The notes beneath the pieces were generated by a model, which saw nothing but the letters and a program-made list of their open reading frames with translations, searched no databases and was not told the DNA's origin. A program made the translations under genes and the position numbers. Source: Mycobacterium szulgai (lineage in GTDB: Bacteria > Actinomycetota > Actinomycetes > Mycobacteriales > Mycobacteriaceae). Taken from it: 64,000 nt of DNA. Shown here in pieces: positions 42,747 to 51,134 of the stretch (the stretch's first letter is position 1; each line of letters begins with the position of its first letter). Location of the stretch: positions 29,972 through 93,971 of the forward strand of contig NZ_LQPW01000049.1 in the NCBI RefSeq assembly GCF_002116635.1, given 5' to 3'.

Positions 42747-45700
42747 GCATTCCCGACAACGCGATCGCGGTCGTCGGCATGGCCGGCAAGTTCCCTGGCG
42801 CCAACAATGTTTCGGCGTTCTGGGACAACCTCCGGCGCGGCAAGGAGTCGATCGTCACACTGTCCGAGCAGCAGCTCCGCGACGCCGGAATCAGTGACAA
42901 GGTGCTGTCCAACCCGGCCTATGTGCGGCGCGCGCCGCTGCTGGACGGGGTTGACGAGTTCGACGCCGACTTCTTCGGCTTCCCACCGGTGCTTGCCCGT
43001 TCGCTGGACCCTCAACACCGGTTGTTCCTGCAGTGCGCGTGGCACGCACTCGAAGACGCCGGCTGTGACCCGGCACAGTTCGACGGCTCGATCGGTGTAT
43101 ACGGAACCAGCTCGCCCAGCGGCTATCTGCTGCACAACCTGCTGTCGCACCGCGACCCGAACGAGATGATGGCCGAGGGGCTCGATTTCGAGCAGGTCAG
43201 CATGTTCCTGCAGAACGACAAGGACTTTCTGGCGACGAGGATCTCGCATCAGTTCAACCTGCGCGGCCCGAGTATCGCGGTGCAGACCGCGTGCTCGTCG
43301 TCACTGGTTGCCGTCCACCTGGCCTGCATGAGCCTGCTCAGCGGCGAATGCGACATGGCGCTGGCCGGCGGCGTATCGCTGGCCATCCCGCACCATGTCG
43401 GGTACTGGCACTCGCCGGGTCAGATGCTTTCGGCGGTGGGCCACTGCCGCCCCTTCGACGTCCGGGCCGATGGCACGGTCTTCGGCAGCGGCGTCGGGAT
43501 GGTCGCGCTCAAGCCGCTGCAGGCCGCCATTGACGCCGGGGACCGGATTCACGCAGTCATCCGCGGATCGGCGATCAACAACGACGGATCGGTCAAGATG
43601 GGTTTCGCCGCACCCAGCGCGTCCGCCCAGGCCGACTGTATCGCCGAGGCACACGCGGTGTCCGGCATCGACGCGTCGACCGTGAGCTACGTCGAGACGC
43701 ACGGTACCGGCACGCCGCTGGGTGACCCAATTGAAATAACCGGTCTGCGAACGGCTTTCGAGATCTCTGAAGAACCCCGCTCAGGCCCGTGTGTCATCGG
43801 GTCGGTCAAGTCCAACATCGGCCACCTGGAAGTCGCCGCCGGAGTCGCTGCGCTGATCAAGACGATCCTGTGTCTGAAGAACAAGGCGATCCCGGCCACG
43901 CTGCACTACACCAGTCCCAACCCGGAACTGCGTCTGGACGAGAGCCCGTTCACGGTACAAAGCAAGTACGGCCCGTGGGAGTACGACGGTGTGCGCCGGG
44001 CTGGGGTCAGCTCGTTCGGCATCGGCGGCACCAATGCGCACGTCGTGCTGGAAGAGGCACCCGAGGTTCCCACCTCGGCGGAATCAGCCGGTCCCCAGGT
44101 GTTGCTGCTGTCGGCGAAAACCGCCGCGGCACTTGAGGAATCACGCACCGCCCTGGCCGGCACGCTGAGCAAGTTTGACGGCCTGGACCTCGCCGATGTC
44201 GCGCACACGCTCGCCGGACGCCGCCGGCACGACGTGACGATGGCGGCCGTCGTGCACGACCGGGACCACGCGGTCACCTTGCTGCGAGCGGCCGAGAACG
44301 ACAACATCTTTCTCGGCGAATCCGCCCAGGAAGGCGACGCCACCACATCCGCCGCCACAGACCGGGTTGTCTTCCTGTTCCCCGGTCAGGGCGCCCAGCA
44401 CGTCGGAATGGCCAAAGGTCTCTACGACACCCAGCCCGTGTTCGCCGAAACCTTCGACGCCTGCGCCGCTGGCTTCCGCGAGGAGATGGGCATCGATCTG
44501 CATGCCGAGATATTCAGCGGTACTGCAACGGATCTCGAGCGCATCGACCGGTCGCAACCCGCGCTGTTCACCGTCGAGTACGCGCTGGCGAAACTGGTCG
44601 ACACCTACGGTGTGGCCGCCGGGGCGTACATCGGCTACAGCACGGGTGAGTACATAGCTGCCACGCTGGCCGGGGTATTCGACCTCGAGACTGCGATCAA
44701 GACGGTGGCGCTGCGGGCCCGGCTGATGAACGAGTCGGCGCCGGGCGCCATGGTCGCGGTCGCGCTGAACCCGGACGACGTGGCCGAATACCTCGGCAAC
44801 GGCGTCGAGCTGTCGGCGGTCAACGATCCCGGCAACTGCGTGGTCGCCGGGCCCACGGACGAGATCCGGGCATTCACCCAGCGCCTTGCCGAGCGCGGGG
44901 TGCCGGTGCGGCGGGTGCGCGCGACGCACGCCTTCCATTCCAGCGCAATGGAACCCATGCTGCCCGAATTCGAGGCATTCCTGTCACGCCAGGAGCTACG
45001 GGCCCCGCAAACCCCGCTGCTGAGCAACCTCACCGGAACCTGGATGACGGCCGAGCAGGTAGCCGACCCAGCCAGCTGGGCACGCCAAATCAGTTCCCCC
45101 ATCCGGTTCGCCGACGAACTCGATGTGGTGCTCAGCCAACCCGGCCGGATCCTGGTAGAGGTGGGTCCCGGCGGCAGCCTGACCGGTTCGGCGATGCGGC
45201 ACGGCAAGTGGTCGGGCGGGCATCGCGCGGTTCGGCTGATGCGCCACCCGATCCAGAACGTCGACGACCGCGACGCCTTCCTGCGCGGTCTCGGTGAACT
45301 GTGGTCGGCCGGACTCGCAATCGACTGGTCGCCGCTGCAATCCGGGCGGCCACACATCGTTTCGCTACCCGGCTATCCGTTTGCCCGGCAACGGCATTGG
45401 ATCGACCCGAAGCAGACGGTCCGGGTGCACGCCCCCACCGCCACCAACGGCGCGGCCCTGGCCGCCGATCCCGCCTCCGCCCAGGTGCGGGCCAACGGGC
45501 AATCGCAGACCGAGGCCACGTTGCAGCGCATCTGGCAGCAGTCCATGGGGGTCGGCTCGATCGACCGCAACGCCAACTTCTTCGACATGGGCGGCGACTC
45601 CCTGATGGCGATCAGCATCGCGATGAGCGCGGCCAACGAAGGGCTGACCATCACCCCGCAGGACCTCTACGAGCACCCGACCCTGGCGTCGCTCACCGCG

Positions 45701-47152
45701 GCCGTCGATGCCTCGTTTGCGTCCAGCGGATTGGCGAAACCGCCGGAGCCGCAGGCTAACCCGGCAGTTCCACCGAACATCGCGTACTTCCTGGACCGCG
45801 GATTGCGTGACACCGGCCGCTGGCGGGCTCCCCTCATCCTGCGGCTGGAACCGACGGTCGGCCCAGCGGACATCGTGGCGGTCCTGACCGCGGTGACCGA
45901 GCACCACGCTGCGCTGCGCCTGCAGCTCGTCGAGAATGCCGGGATCTGGGAACAGCACATCGCTGCGCCCGAAGAATTCAGTGGGCTCTCGACCCGGGCA
46001 CTTCCCGAGGATCTGGCCCCCGGCAGCCCGGAAGAGCGGGCGGCGGTCTGGAACATCCTGGCCGAAGTGATTGCGCAACAGAACGTTTCCAATGTCCCGC
46101 TGACCGCGGTACTCATCACCGGCGCTCCCGGCGCCCCGCAATATCTGGGCCTGGGAGTGCACGAGATGGTCGCCGACGACACCGGCCGCCAAATACTGGG
46201 CACCGACATCGTCACCGCGTTCGGGCAACGGCTCGCCGACCAGGAGATCACTCTGGAAGCCACCGGCACCGGGTGGCGGGAGTGGTCGCTGCGTTGCGCC
46301 GCGCTGGCCACGCATCCGGCGGCGCTGGACACCCGCGGCTACTGGATCGACACCGTCGGCAAGGCCACGGTGTGGCCGGCCGATGCCGAGAGTGCCCAGC
46401 CACCTTCCCCCGCCGACCTGATTCGGTTGTCGTCCGCCCTGACCGGCGAACAGACATCGGAGGTCGACGACGCCCGGCGCCGGTTCCGGCGGTCGATTCA
46501 AGAAATCCTGCTTGCCGCGCTGGGCCGCACCATTGCCCAGACCATCGGTGAGGGCGTAGTCGCCGTCGACCTCGAGGGCGAGGGGCGTTCGGTGCTGCGG
46601 CCAGACGTCGACGTCCGCAGAACCGTCGGCTGGTTCACCACCTACTACCCGGTCGCGCTGGAATGCGCCAAGGGCCGCGACGAAACGGCGATTCAGGAGA
46701 TCGACGCCGTGCACAGCACCCTGAAAGCCGTCCCGCACTACGGAATCGGCTACGGACTGCTGCGGTATCTCTACGCACCGACCGGACGCGTCTTCGGTGC
46801 GCAACGCACTCCCGACATCCACTTCCGGTATGCCGGCGTGATTCCCGAGGTGCCGCAGATCGACGCGCCTGTGCAATTCGACTCCGACCTGTCGCTGCCA
46901 CTGCGCGAGACGATTCCCGGGCTGGGACACGCCATCGAGATTCGGGCGTACCGGTCCGGCGGCGCACTGCATCTGGACTGGTGGTACGACAGCCGCCGGA
47001 TCCCGTCGGCAACGGCGGAAGCGCTGATGCAGAACTTCCCGGCTGCGCTCAGCATTCTGATCCAGGAGGCGATCGCCGCAGAGCACGCGGAGAGCGAATT
47101 GGTCGGGGCCCCCGAAGCCGGCGCTCTGGTGGACCTGTCGAGCCTTGACTGA
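42743..47152 (+). CDS. ppsE: Phthiocerol synthase PpsE (KS-AT-ACP-condensation-like)
   Basis: The 1469-residue last synthase completes the phthiocerol chain. Domains: KS (Cys184, THGTGT), AT (Ser633 in GYSTGE, with Tyr replacing the usual His before Ser, and HAFHSS), ACP (Ser953 in MGGDS) and a C-terminal domain of about 430 residues resembling NRPS condensation domains. Its active-site HHxxxD is degenerate (HEMVAD), so it may release or present the chain rather than condense it. There is no KR. GTG 42743 overlaps the ppsD stop (GTGA). Except for the AT motif, it is clearly more divergent from the other Pps proteins, as in M. tuberculosis. Confidence 0.95.
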   Translation: MSIPDNAIAVVGMAGKFPGANNVSAFWDNLRRGKESIVTLSEQQLRDAGISDKVLSNPAYVRRAPLLDGVDEFDADFFGFPPVLARSLDPQHRLFLQCAWHALEDAGCDPAQFDGSIGVYGTSSPSGYLLHNLLSHRDPNEMMAEGLDFEQVSMFLQNDKDFLATRISHQFNLRGPSIAVQTACSSSLVAVHLACMSLLSGECDMALAGGVSLAIPHHVGYWHSPGQMLSAVGHCRPFDVRADGTVFGSGVGMVALKPLQAAIDAGDRIHAVIRGSAINNDGSVKMGFAAPSASAQADCIAEAHAVSGIDASTVSYVETHGTGTPLGDPIEITGLRTAFEISEEPRSGPCVIGSVKSNIGHLEVAAGVAALIKTILCLKNKAIPATLHYTSPNPELRLDESPFTVQSKYGPWEYDGVRRAGVSSFGIGGTNAHVVLEEAPEVPTSAESAGPQVLLLSAKTAAALEESRTALAGTLSKFDGLDLADVAHTLAGRRRHDVTMAAVVHDRDHAVTLLRAAENDNIFLGESAQEGDATTSAATDRVVFLFPGQGAQHVGMAKGLYDTQPVFAETFDACAAGFREEMGIDLHAEIFSGTATDLERIDRSQPALFTVEYALAKLVDTYGVAAGAYIGYSTGEYIAATLAGVFDLETAIKTVALRARLMNESAPGAMVAVALNPDDVAEYLGNGVELSAVNDPGNCVVAGPTDEIRAFTQRLAERGVPVRRVRATHAFHSSAMEPMLPEFEAFLSRQELRAPQTPLLSNLTGTWMTAEQVADPASWARQISSPIRFADELDVVLSQPGRILVEVGPGGSLTGSAMRHGKWSGGHRAVRLMRHPIQNVDDRDAFLRGLGELWSAGLAIDWSPLQSGRPHIVSLPGYPFARQRHWIDPKQTVRVHAPTATNGAALAADPASAQVRANGQSQTEATLQRIWQQSMGVGSIDRNANFFDMGGDSLMAISIAMSAANEGLTITPQDLYEHPTLASLTAAVDASFASSGLAKPPEPQANPAVPPNIAYFLDRGLRDTGRWRAPLILRLEPTVGPADIVAVLTAVTEHHAALRLQLVENAGIWEQHIAAPEEFSGLSTRALPEDLAPGSPEERAAVWNILAEVIAQQNVSNVPLTAVLITGAPGAPQYLGLGVHEMVADDTGRQILGTDIVTAFGQRLADQEITLEATGTGWREWSLRCAALATHPAALDTRGYWIDTVGKATVWPADAESAQPPSPADLIRLSSALTGEQTSEVDDARRRFRRSIQEILLAALGRTIAQTIGEGVVAVDLEGEGRSVLRPDVDVRRTVGWFTTYYPVALECAKGRDETAIQEIDAVHSTLKAVPHYGIGYGLLRYLYAPTGRVFGAQRTPDIHFRYAGVIPEVPQIDAPVQFDSDLSLPLRETIPGLGHAIEIRAYRSGGALHLDWWYDSRRIPSATAEALMQNFPAALSILIQEAIAAEHAESELVGAPEAGALVDLSSLD

Positions 47153-47162
47153 GGAGAATCGG

Positions 47163-48176
47163 ATGTCCAATAACTCCAAGAGCGCCGATAGCGGCGCGGC
47201 CGTGGTGGTGCGCGGGATTCGTAAGAGGTTCGGCAACGTCGTCGCCCTGGATGACGTCAGCTTCGAGGTGGGCCGCGGCGAAGTGATCGGCCTGCTCGGC
47301 CCCAACGGGGCCGGCAAGACCACCATGGTCGACATCTTGTCGACGCTGACCCGGCCGGATGCCGGCACCGCGACCGTCGGCGGCTACGACGTGGTCTCCG
47401 AGTCGGCCGGGGTACGGCGCTCGATCATGCTCACCGGACAGCAGGTCGCCGTCGACGACATGCTGTCGGGTGAACAGAATCTGGTGGTGTTCGGGCGTTT
47501 GTACGGCCTGAGCAAGTCGGCCGCACGCCAGCGGGCGCAGGAACTGCTCGAGCAATTCGACCTCGTGCACGCCGCCAAACGACGGGTCAGCACTTACTCA
47601 GGCGGGATGCGCCGACGCATAGACATCGCGTGCGGGCTGGTGGTGCAACCCCAGGTTGCGTTCTTGGACGAGCCCACCACCGGGCTGGATCCCCGTAGCC
47701 GACAAGCGATTTGGGATCTGGTCGGCAGCTTCAAGAAATTGGGCATCGCCACGCTGTTGACCACGCAGTACCTCGAGGAGGCCGACGCGCTCAGCGACCG
47801 GATCATCCTGATAGATCGCGGCACCATCATTGCCGAGGGCACCGCCAACGAGCTCAAGCACCGCGCCGGCGACACATTCTGCGAAATCGTGCCGAGGGAT
47901 GTGAACGACCTGCGCGCCATCGTCGAAGCCCTCGGTTCGCTGTTGCCCGAGCAGCAGCGGGAGATGCTGACACCGGATTCTGACCGGATCACGATGCCGG
48001 CGCCGGACGGCACCGCCACCCTTATCGCGGCCGTGCAGCGGCTCAACGCGGCCAATATCGACCTGGCCGACATTGCGCTGCGCCGCCCGTCGCTCGACGA
48101 CGTATTCCTTTCCATGACAGCCGATCCCAGCGAAGCCCGGGCATTGAGTCATCTGGCGGTGGAGGCCTTGCCGTGA
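47163..48176 (+). CDS. drrA: ABC transporter ATP-binding protein DrrA
   Basis: The 337-residue nucleotide-binding subunit of the DrrABC exporter needed for PDIM translocation. Walker A GPNGAGKTT (residues 47-55), Q-loop around TGQQ, signature YSGGMRRR (145-152), Walker B VAFLDE with Asp169/Glu170, and H-loop-like TTQYLEEAD (Gln in place of His). ATG 47163 is chosen because GAGGAG at 47151-47156 lies 6 nt upstream. A TTG six codons earlier would overlap ppsE. It follows the ppsE stop by 10 bp. Confidence 0.95.
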   Translation: MSNNSKSADSGAAVVVRGIRKRFGNVVALDDVSFEVGRGEVIGLLGPNGAGKTTMVDILSTLTRPDAGTATVGGYDVVSESAGVRRSIMLTGQQVAVDDMLSGEQNLVVFGRLYGLSKSAARQRAQELLEQFDLVHAAKRRVSTYSGGMRRRIDIACGLVVQPQVAFLDEPTTGLDPRSRQAIWDLVGSFKKLGIATLLTTQYLEEADALSDRIILIDRGTIIAEGTANELKHRAGDTFCEIVPRDVNDLRAIVEALGSLLPEQQREMLTPDSDRITMPAPDGTATLIAAVQRLNAANIDLADIALRRPSLDDVFLSMTADPSEARALSHLAVEALP

Positions 48177-49018
48177 GCGCCCCCGCCCTGAATACGGCGG
48201 CGGTGCCGGCGCAGCGGCCACAACCGTCGCGGCTCGGGCAATGGTGGGTGCTCACCGCACGCTTCATTGCGCCTTCCCTGCGCAACGGTGAGTTGATCAC
48301 CGTGGTCGGTGCGTCGATAGCCTTCACCGCGGCCTTCTACATCCCGTTCTCCATCCCGTGGAAGCACTACATCGGCAGTGGCAGCAGCGGCATCAGCAGC
48401 AGCCTTGGGCAATACATCACCCCGCTGATCGCGCTGCAGGCCGTCGCGTTCGCCGCCATGTCGGCGGCCTTCCGCGCCGCGACCGATTCACTCGAGGGCG
48501 TCAATCGACGGTTCCGGTCCATGCCGATCGCGCCGTTGACGCCGGTGATCGCCCGCACCACGGCCAGCATCTACCGCTGCTCGATCGGTTTGGCGGGATC
48601 GTTGGCGTGTGGCTATGTGATCGGGTTCCGGTTCCATCACGGTCCGCTCTACATCGCCGGCTTTTGCGTGCTGGTGATCGTGATCGGAGCGGTGCTGTCA
48701 TTCGCCGCGGACTTGCTCGGCACGGCCAGCAGAAATCCCGACGCGATGCTGCCGCTGCTTTCCCTGCCCATCATGATCTTCGGGCTGTTGTCCATCGGAA
48801 TCCAGCCACTCAAGCTCTTCCCGCACTGGATTCAGCCGGTGGTCCGCAACCAGCCGATCTCCCAGTTCGTGGTGGCGCTGCGGGCACTGGCCGGGGACAC
48901 GACTCGCAATGCCCTGACGGTGAGTTGGCCGCTTATGCTGCCGACGCTGGCTTGGTTGCTCGGCGCGGTGGTGGTCCTGGTGCCGTCGGCCATGATCGTT
49001 TTGTCTAGGCGGCCATGA
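48173..49018 (+). CDS. drrB: ABC-2 type permease DrrB
   Basis: A 281-residue integral membrane permease with about six hydrophobic segments and a short cytosolic N-terminus. It is the partner of DrrA and DrrC in PDIM export. GTG 48173 overlaps the drrA stop by 4 bp (GTGA), and the stop overlaps drrC by 4 bp, so the three subunits are translationally coupled. The sequence follows the ABC-2 pattern (segment beginning with the conserved FRSMPIAPLTPVIARTTASIY stretch at about residues 116-136). Confidence 0.93.
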   Translation: MSAPALNTAAVPAQRPQPSRLGQWWVLTARFIAPSLRNGELITVVGASIAFTAAFYIPFSIPWKHYIGSGSSGISSSLGQYITPLIALQAVAFAAMSAAFRAATDSLEGVNRRFRSMPIAPLTPVIARTTASIYRCSIGLAGSLACGYVIGFRFHHGPLYIAGFCVLVIVIGAVLSFAADLLGTASRNPDAMLPLLSLPIMIFGLLSIGIQPLKLFPHWIQPVVRNQPISQFVVALRALAGDTTRNALTVSWPLMLPTLAWLLGAVVVLVPSAMIVLSRRP

Positions 49019-49845
49019 CTTCTACGACTAGTGAGGCAGTCGGGTTTCGTCCAGTCAACTGGCGGCACCCGGAGAATTCTGTCGTATCGCTGATTCCGCA
49101 GACTTGGGTGCAGACCAAGCGGATTCTTACCCGGTGGGCCCGCGATTTCGTGACAGTCATCGAATCGCTGGTGCTGCCAATCCTTTTCCTGGTGACACTG
49201 AACATCGTGCTCGGCGAGCTGATTTATGCGATGACCCACCGCAGCGCGCTCTACAGCATCGTGCCGTTGATCACGCTTGGCGGCTCCATCACCGGATCCA
49301 CCTTCGTGGCGCTGGATTTGATGCGCGAACGCTCCTCGGGGCTGCTGTCCCGATTGTGGGTGCTGCCTGTTCACCGCGCCTCAGGAGTGCTGGCCCGAAT
49401 ACTGGCCGAGGCGATTCGGATTCTGTTCACCACCCTGGTGATGCTGGGCGCCGGGGTGTTCCTGGGGTTCCGGTTCCAGCAGGGCCTGCTCATGAGTCTG
49501 ACCTGGCTTGTGGTGCCGGTGATACTCGGCACTGCCTTCGCCGTCATCGTCACCACGGTGTCGCTCTACACGGTGAAAACGATTGTCGTCGAAGCGGTTG
49601 AGGTGGTGCAGGCGCTAGCGCTGTTCTTCTCCACCGGGCTTTTGCCGTTGAACCAATATCCCACCTGGGTGCAGCCGATCGTGGCGCATCAACCGGTGAG
49701 CTACGCCATCGAAACGATGCGCGGCCTGGCGTTGGGCGGCCCGATCATGGCGCCGATGATCGCCACCCTGCTGTGGGCCGCGGGCATCTCGGCGGCATGC
49801 GCCGTGCCGCTGGCAATCGGCTATCGCCGCGCCTGCGTGCACTGA
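49015..49845 (+). CDS. drrC: ABC-2 type permease DrrC
   Basis: A 276-residue permease with six predicted membrane segments, the second membrane subunit of DrrABC. The ABC-2 signature region around MRERSSGLLSRLWVLPVHRA is visible in the first cytosolic loop. ATG 49015 overlaps the drrB stop (ATGA). In M. tuberculosis, disruption of drrC blocks PDIM reaching the cell surface. The gene is followed by a 32-bp gap before papA5. Confidence 0.94.
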   Translation: MTSTTSEAVGFRPVNWRHPENSVVSLIPQTWVQTKRILTRWARDFVTVIESLVLPILFLVTLNIVLGELIYAMTHRSALYSIVPLITLGGSITGSTFVALDLMRERSSGLLSRLWVLPVHRASGVLARILAEAIRILFTTLVMLGAGVFLGFRFQQGLLMSLTWLVVPVILGTAFAVIVTTVSLYTVKTIVVEAVEVVQALALFFSTGLLPLNQYPTWVQPIVAHQPVSYAIETMRGLALGGPIMAPMIATLLWAAGISAACAVPLAIGYRRACVH

Positions 49846-49877
49846 GGGAGCACGCCGTGACGAATGGAGAATCTTAA

Positions 49878-51134
49878 GTGTTTGCCGGAGCCGTGGTGCG
49901 CAAGCTGGCCGCCAGCGAGGAAGCGTTCGCGCGCTACGAGGCTTTCACCTCCTTCACCGCGCACGTGCGCGGTGTCATCGACATTCTCGCGATGTCGGAA
50001 GCCTTCGACGCTCTCATGCAGGCCCACCCGGTATTGGCCGCTCACCTTGAGCCGGGCCCCGACGGCAATCACCACATCGTGGCCAACGATCTGCTGCATC
50101 CCGGGATCTCGGTGGTCCGCGCCGATGACGGGATGTCTACGGAGACAACGGGATTACAGCTCGATCAGCGCGTCTCGCTGATAAATCTGCAGGTGACGTT
50201 GGGCGACGAAGAGACCCGGGTAACCGTCTATGTCCATCACAGCCTGGCCGACGCACACCATATCGCCGGCCTGCTCGACGAACTGTTGTCCCGCTACACC
50301 GACGTGGTGGCAACCGGCGACCCCGGTCCGATAATTCCCGAGCCCGCACCCGAGTCAGCCGAAGTCGTGCTGCAACAACGCGGCATCAAGCAGCACGGGA
50401 TGACGGGGCTGGAACGCTTCCTGCCGCTGGTGTTCGCCTACGATTTTCCGGCCGTCCCCCAGCCCAGCGTCGCGACGCCTGGCTCGCCCCAACCTGTTCC
50501 CATCACCCGGTGCCGGCTCACCAAGCAGGAGACAGCCGACCTGGTGACGTTCAGCCGCGACAACGGGCTCAGCCTCAATGCCGTTATCGCAGCGGCTATC
50601 CTGCTGGCGGAGTGGCGTTTACGCGAGACCCCCCACATCCCGATCCCCTACTTGTATGCGGTCGATTTGCGGTTTCTGGTTACCCCACCGGTGGGCGCAA
50701 CCGAAAGCACCAACCCGGTGGGGGTGGCCGCATACCTCGCCGAGATCGGGCCGGACACCGACATCATCGATTTGGCAAGCGATATCGTCGAATCGTTTCG
50801 GTCCGACTTGTCCGACGGTCTGATACACCAGTCTGCGCTCAACTCCCGCAGGATATTCGAAGGAACTCCGCCCGGGCTACCCCCATTCGTCTTCTGCACG
50901 AACGTCAGCACCCTGCCCCCGGTGCGCACGCCGGAGGACGTCGAGCTGGTCGACATTTCCAGCCAGGTCTACAGCTGCATGCACGTTCCCGTCGGCTTCT
51001 ACGCGTGCGTGATCGCCACCGACCAACTGGGGATCGAACTGCACGGCGACATACCGGAGCCGGAGAAATCACTCGACGCGATACGCGACGTGCTGTGCTC
51101 TCTTCCCTCGGAGTACGGCTGGGTCATGGAGTGA
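49878..51134 (+). CDS. papA5: PDIM diesterification acyltransferase PapA5
   Basis: A 418-residue acyltransferase that takes mycocerosic acids directly from the Mas carrier domain and esterifies both hydroxyls of phthiocerol. The catalytic motif HHxxxD is His120-His121 to Asp125 in YVHHSLADA. The residue after Asp is Ala, where M. tuberculosis PapA5 and most relatives have Gly. The later DFGWG-equivalent region is weak, as in the known family member. GTG 49878 is preceded by GGAGA at 49865-49869. The last 11 bp overlap the end of the convergent mas gene. It is the last gene of the fadD26 operon. Confidence 0.94.
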   Translation: MFAGAVVRKLAASEEAFARYEAFTSFTAHVRGVIDILAMSEAFDALMQAHPVLAAHLEPGPDGNHHIVANDLLHPGISVVRADDGMSTETTGLQLDQRVSLINLQVTLGDEETRVTVYVHHSLADAHHIAGLLDELLSRYTDVVATGDPGPIIPEPAPESAEVVLQQRGIKQHGMTGLERFLPLVFAYDFPAVPQPSVATPGSPQPVPITRCRLTKQETADLVTFSRDNGLSLNAVIAAAILLAEWRLRETPHIPIPYLYAVDLRFLVTPPVGATESTNPVGVAAYLAEIGPDTDIIDLASDIVESFRSDLSDGLIHQSALNSRRIFEGTPPGLPPFVFCTNVSTLPPVRTPEDVELVDISSQVYSCMHVPVGFYACVIATDQLGIELHGDIPEPEKSLDAIRDVLCSLPSEYGWVME

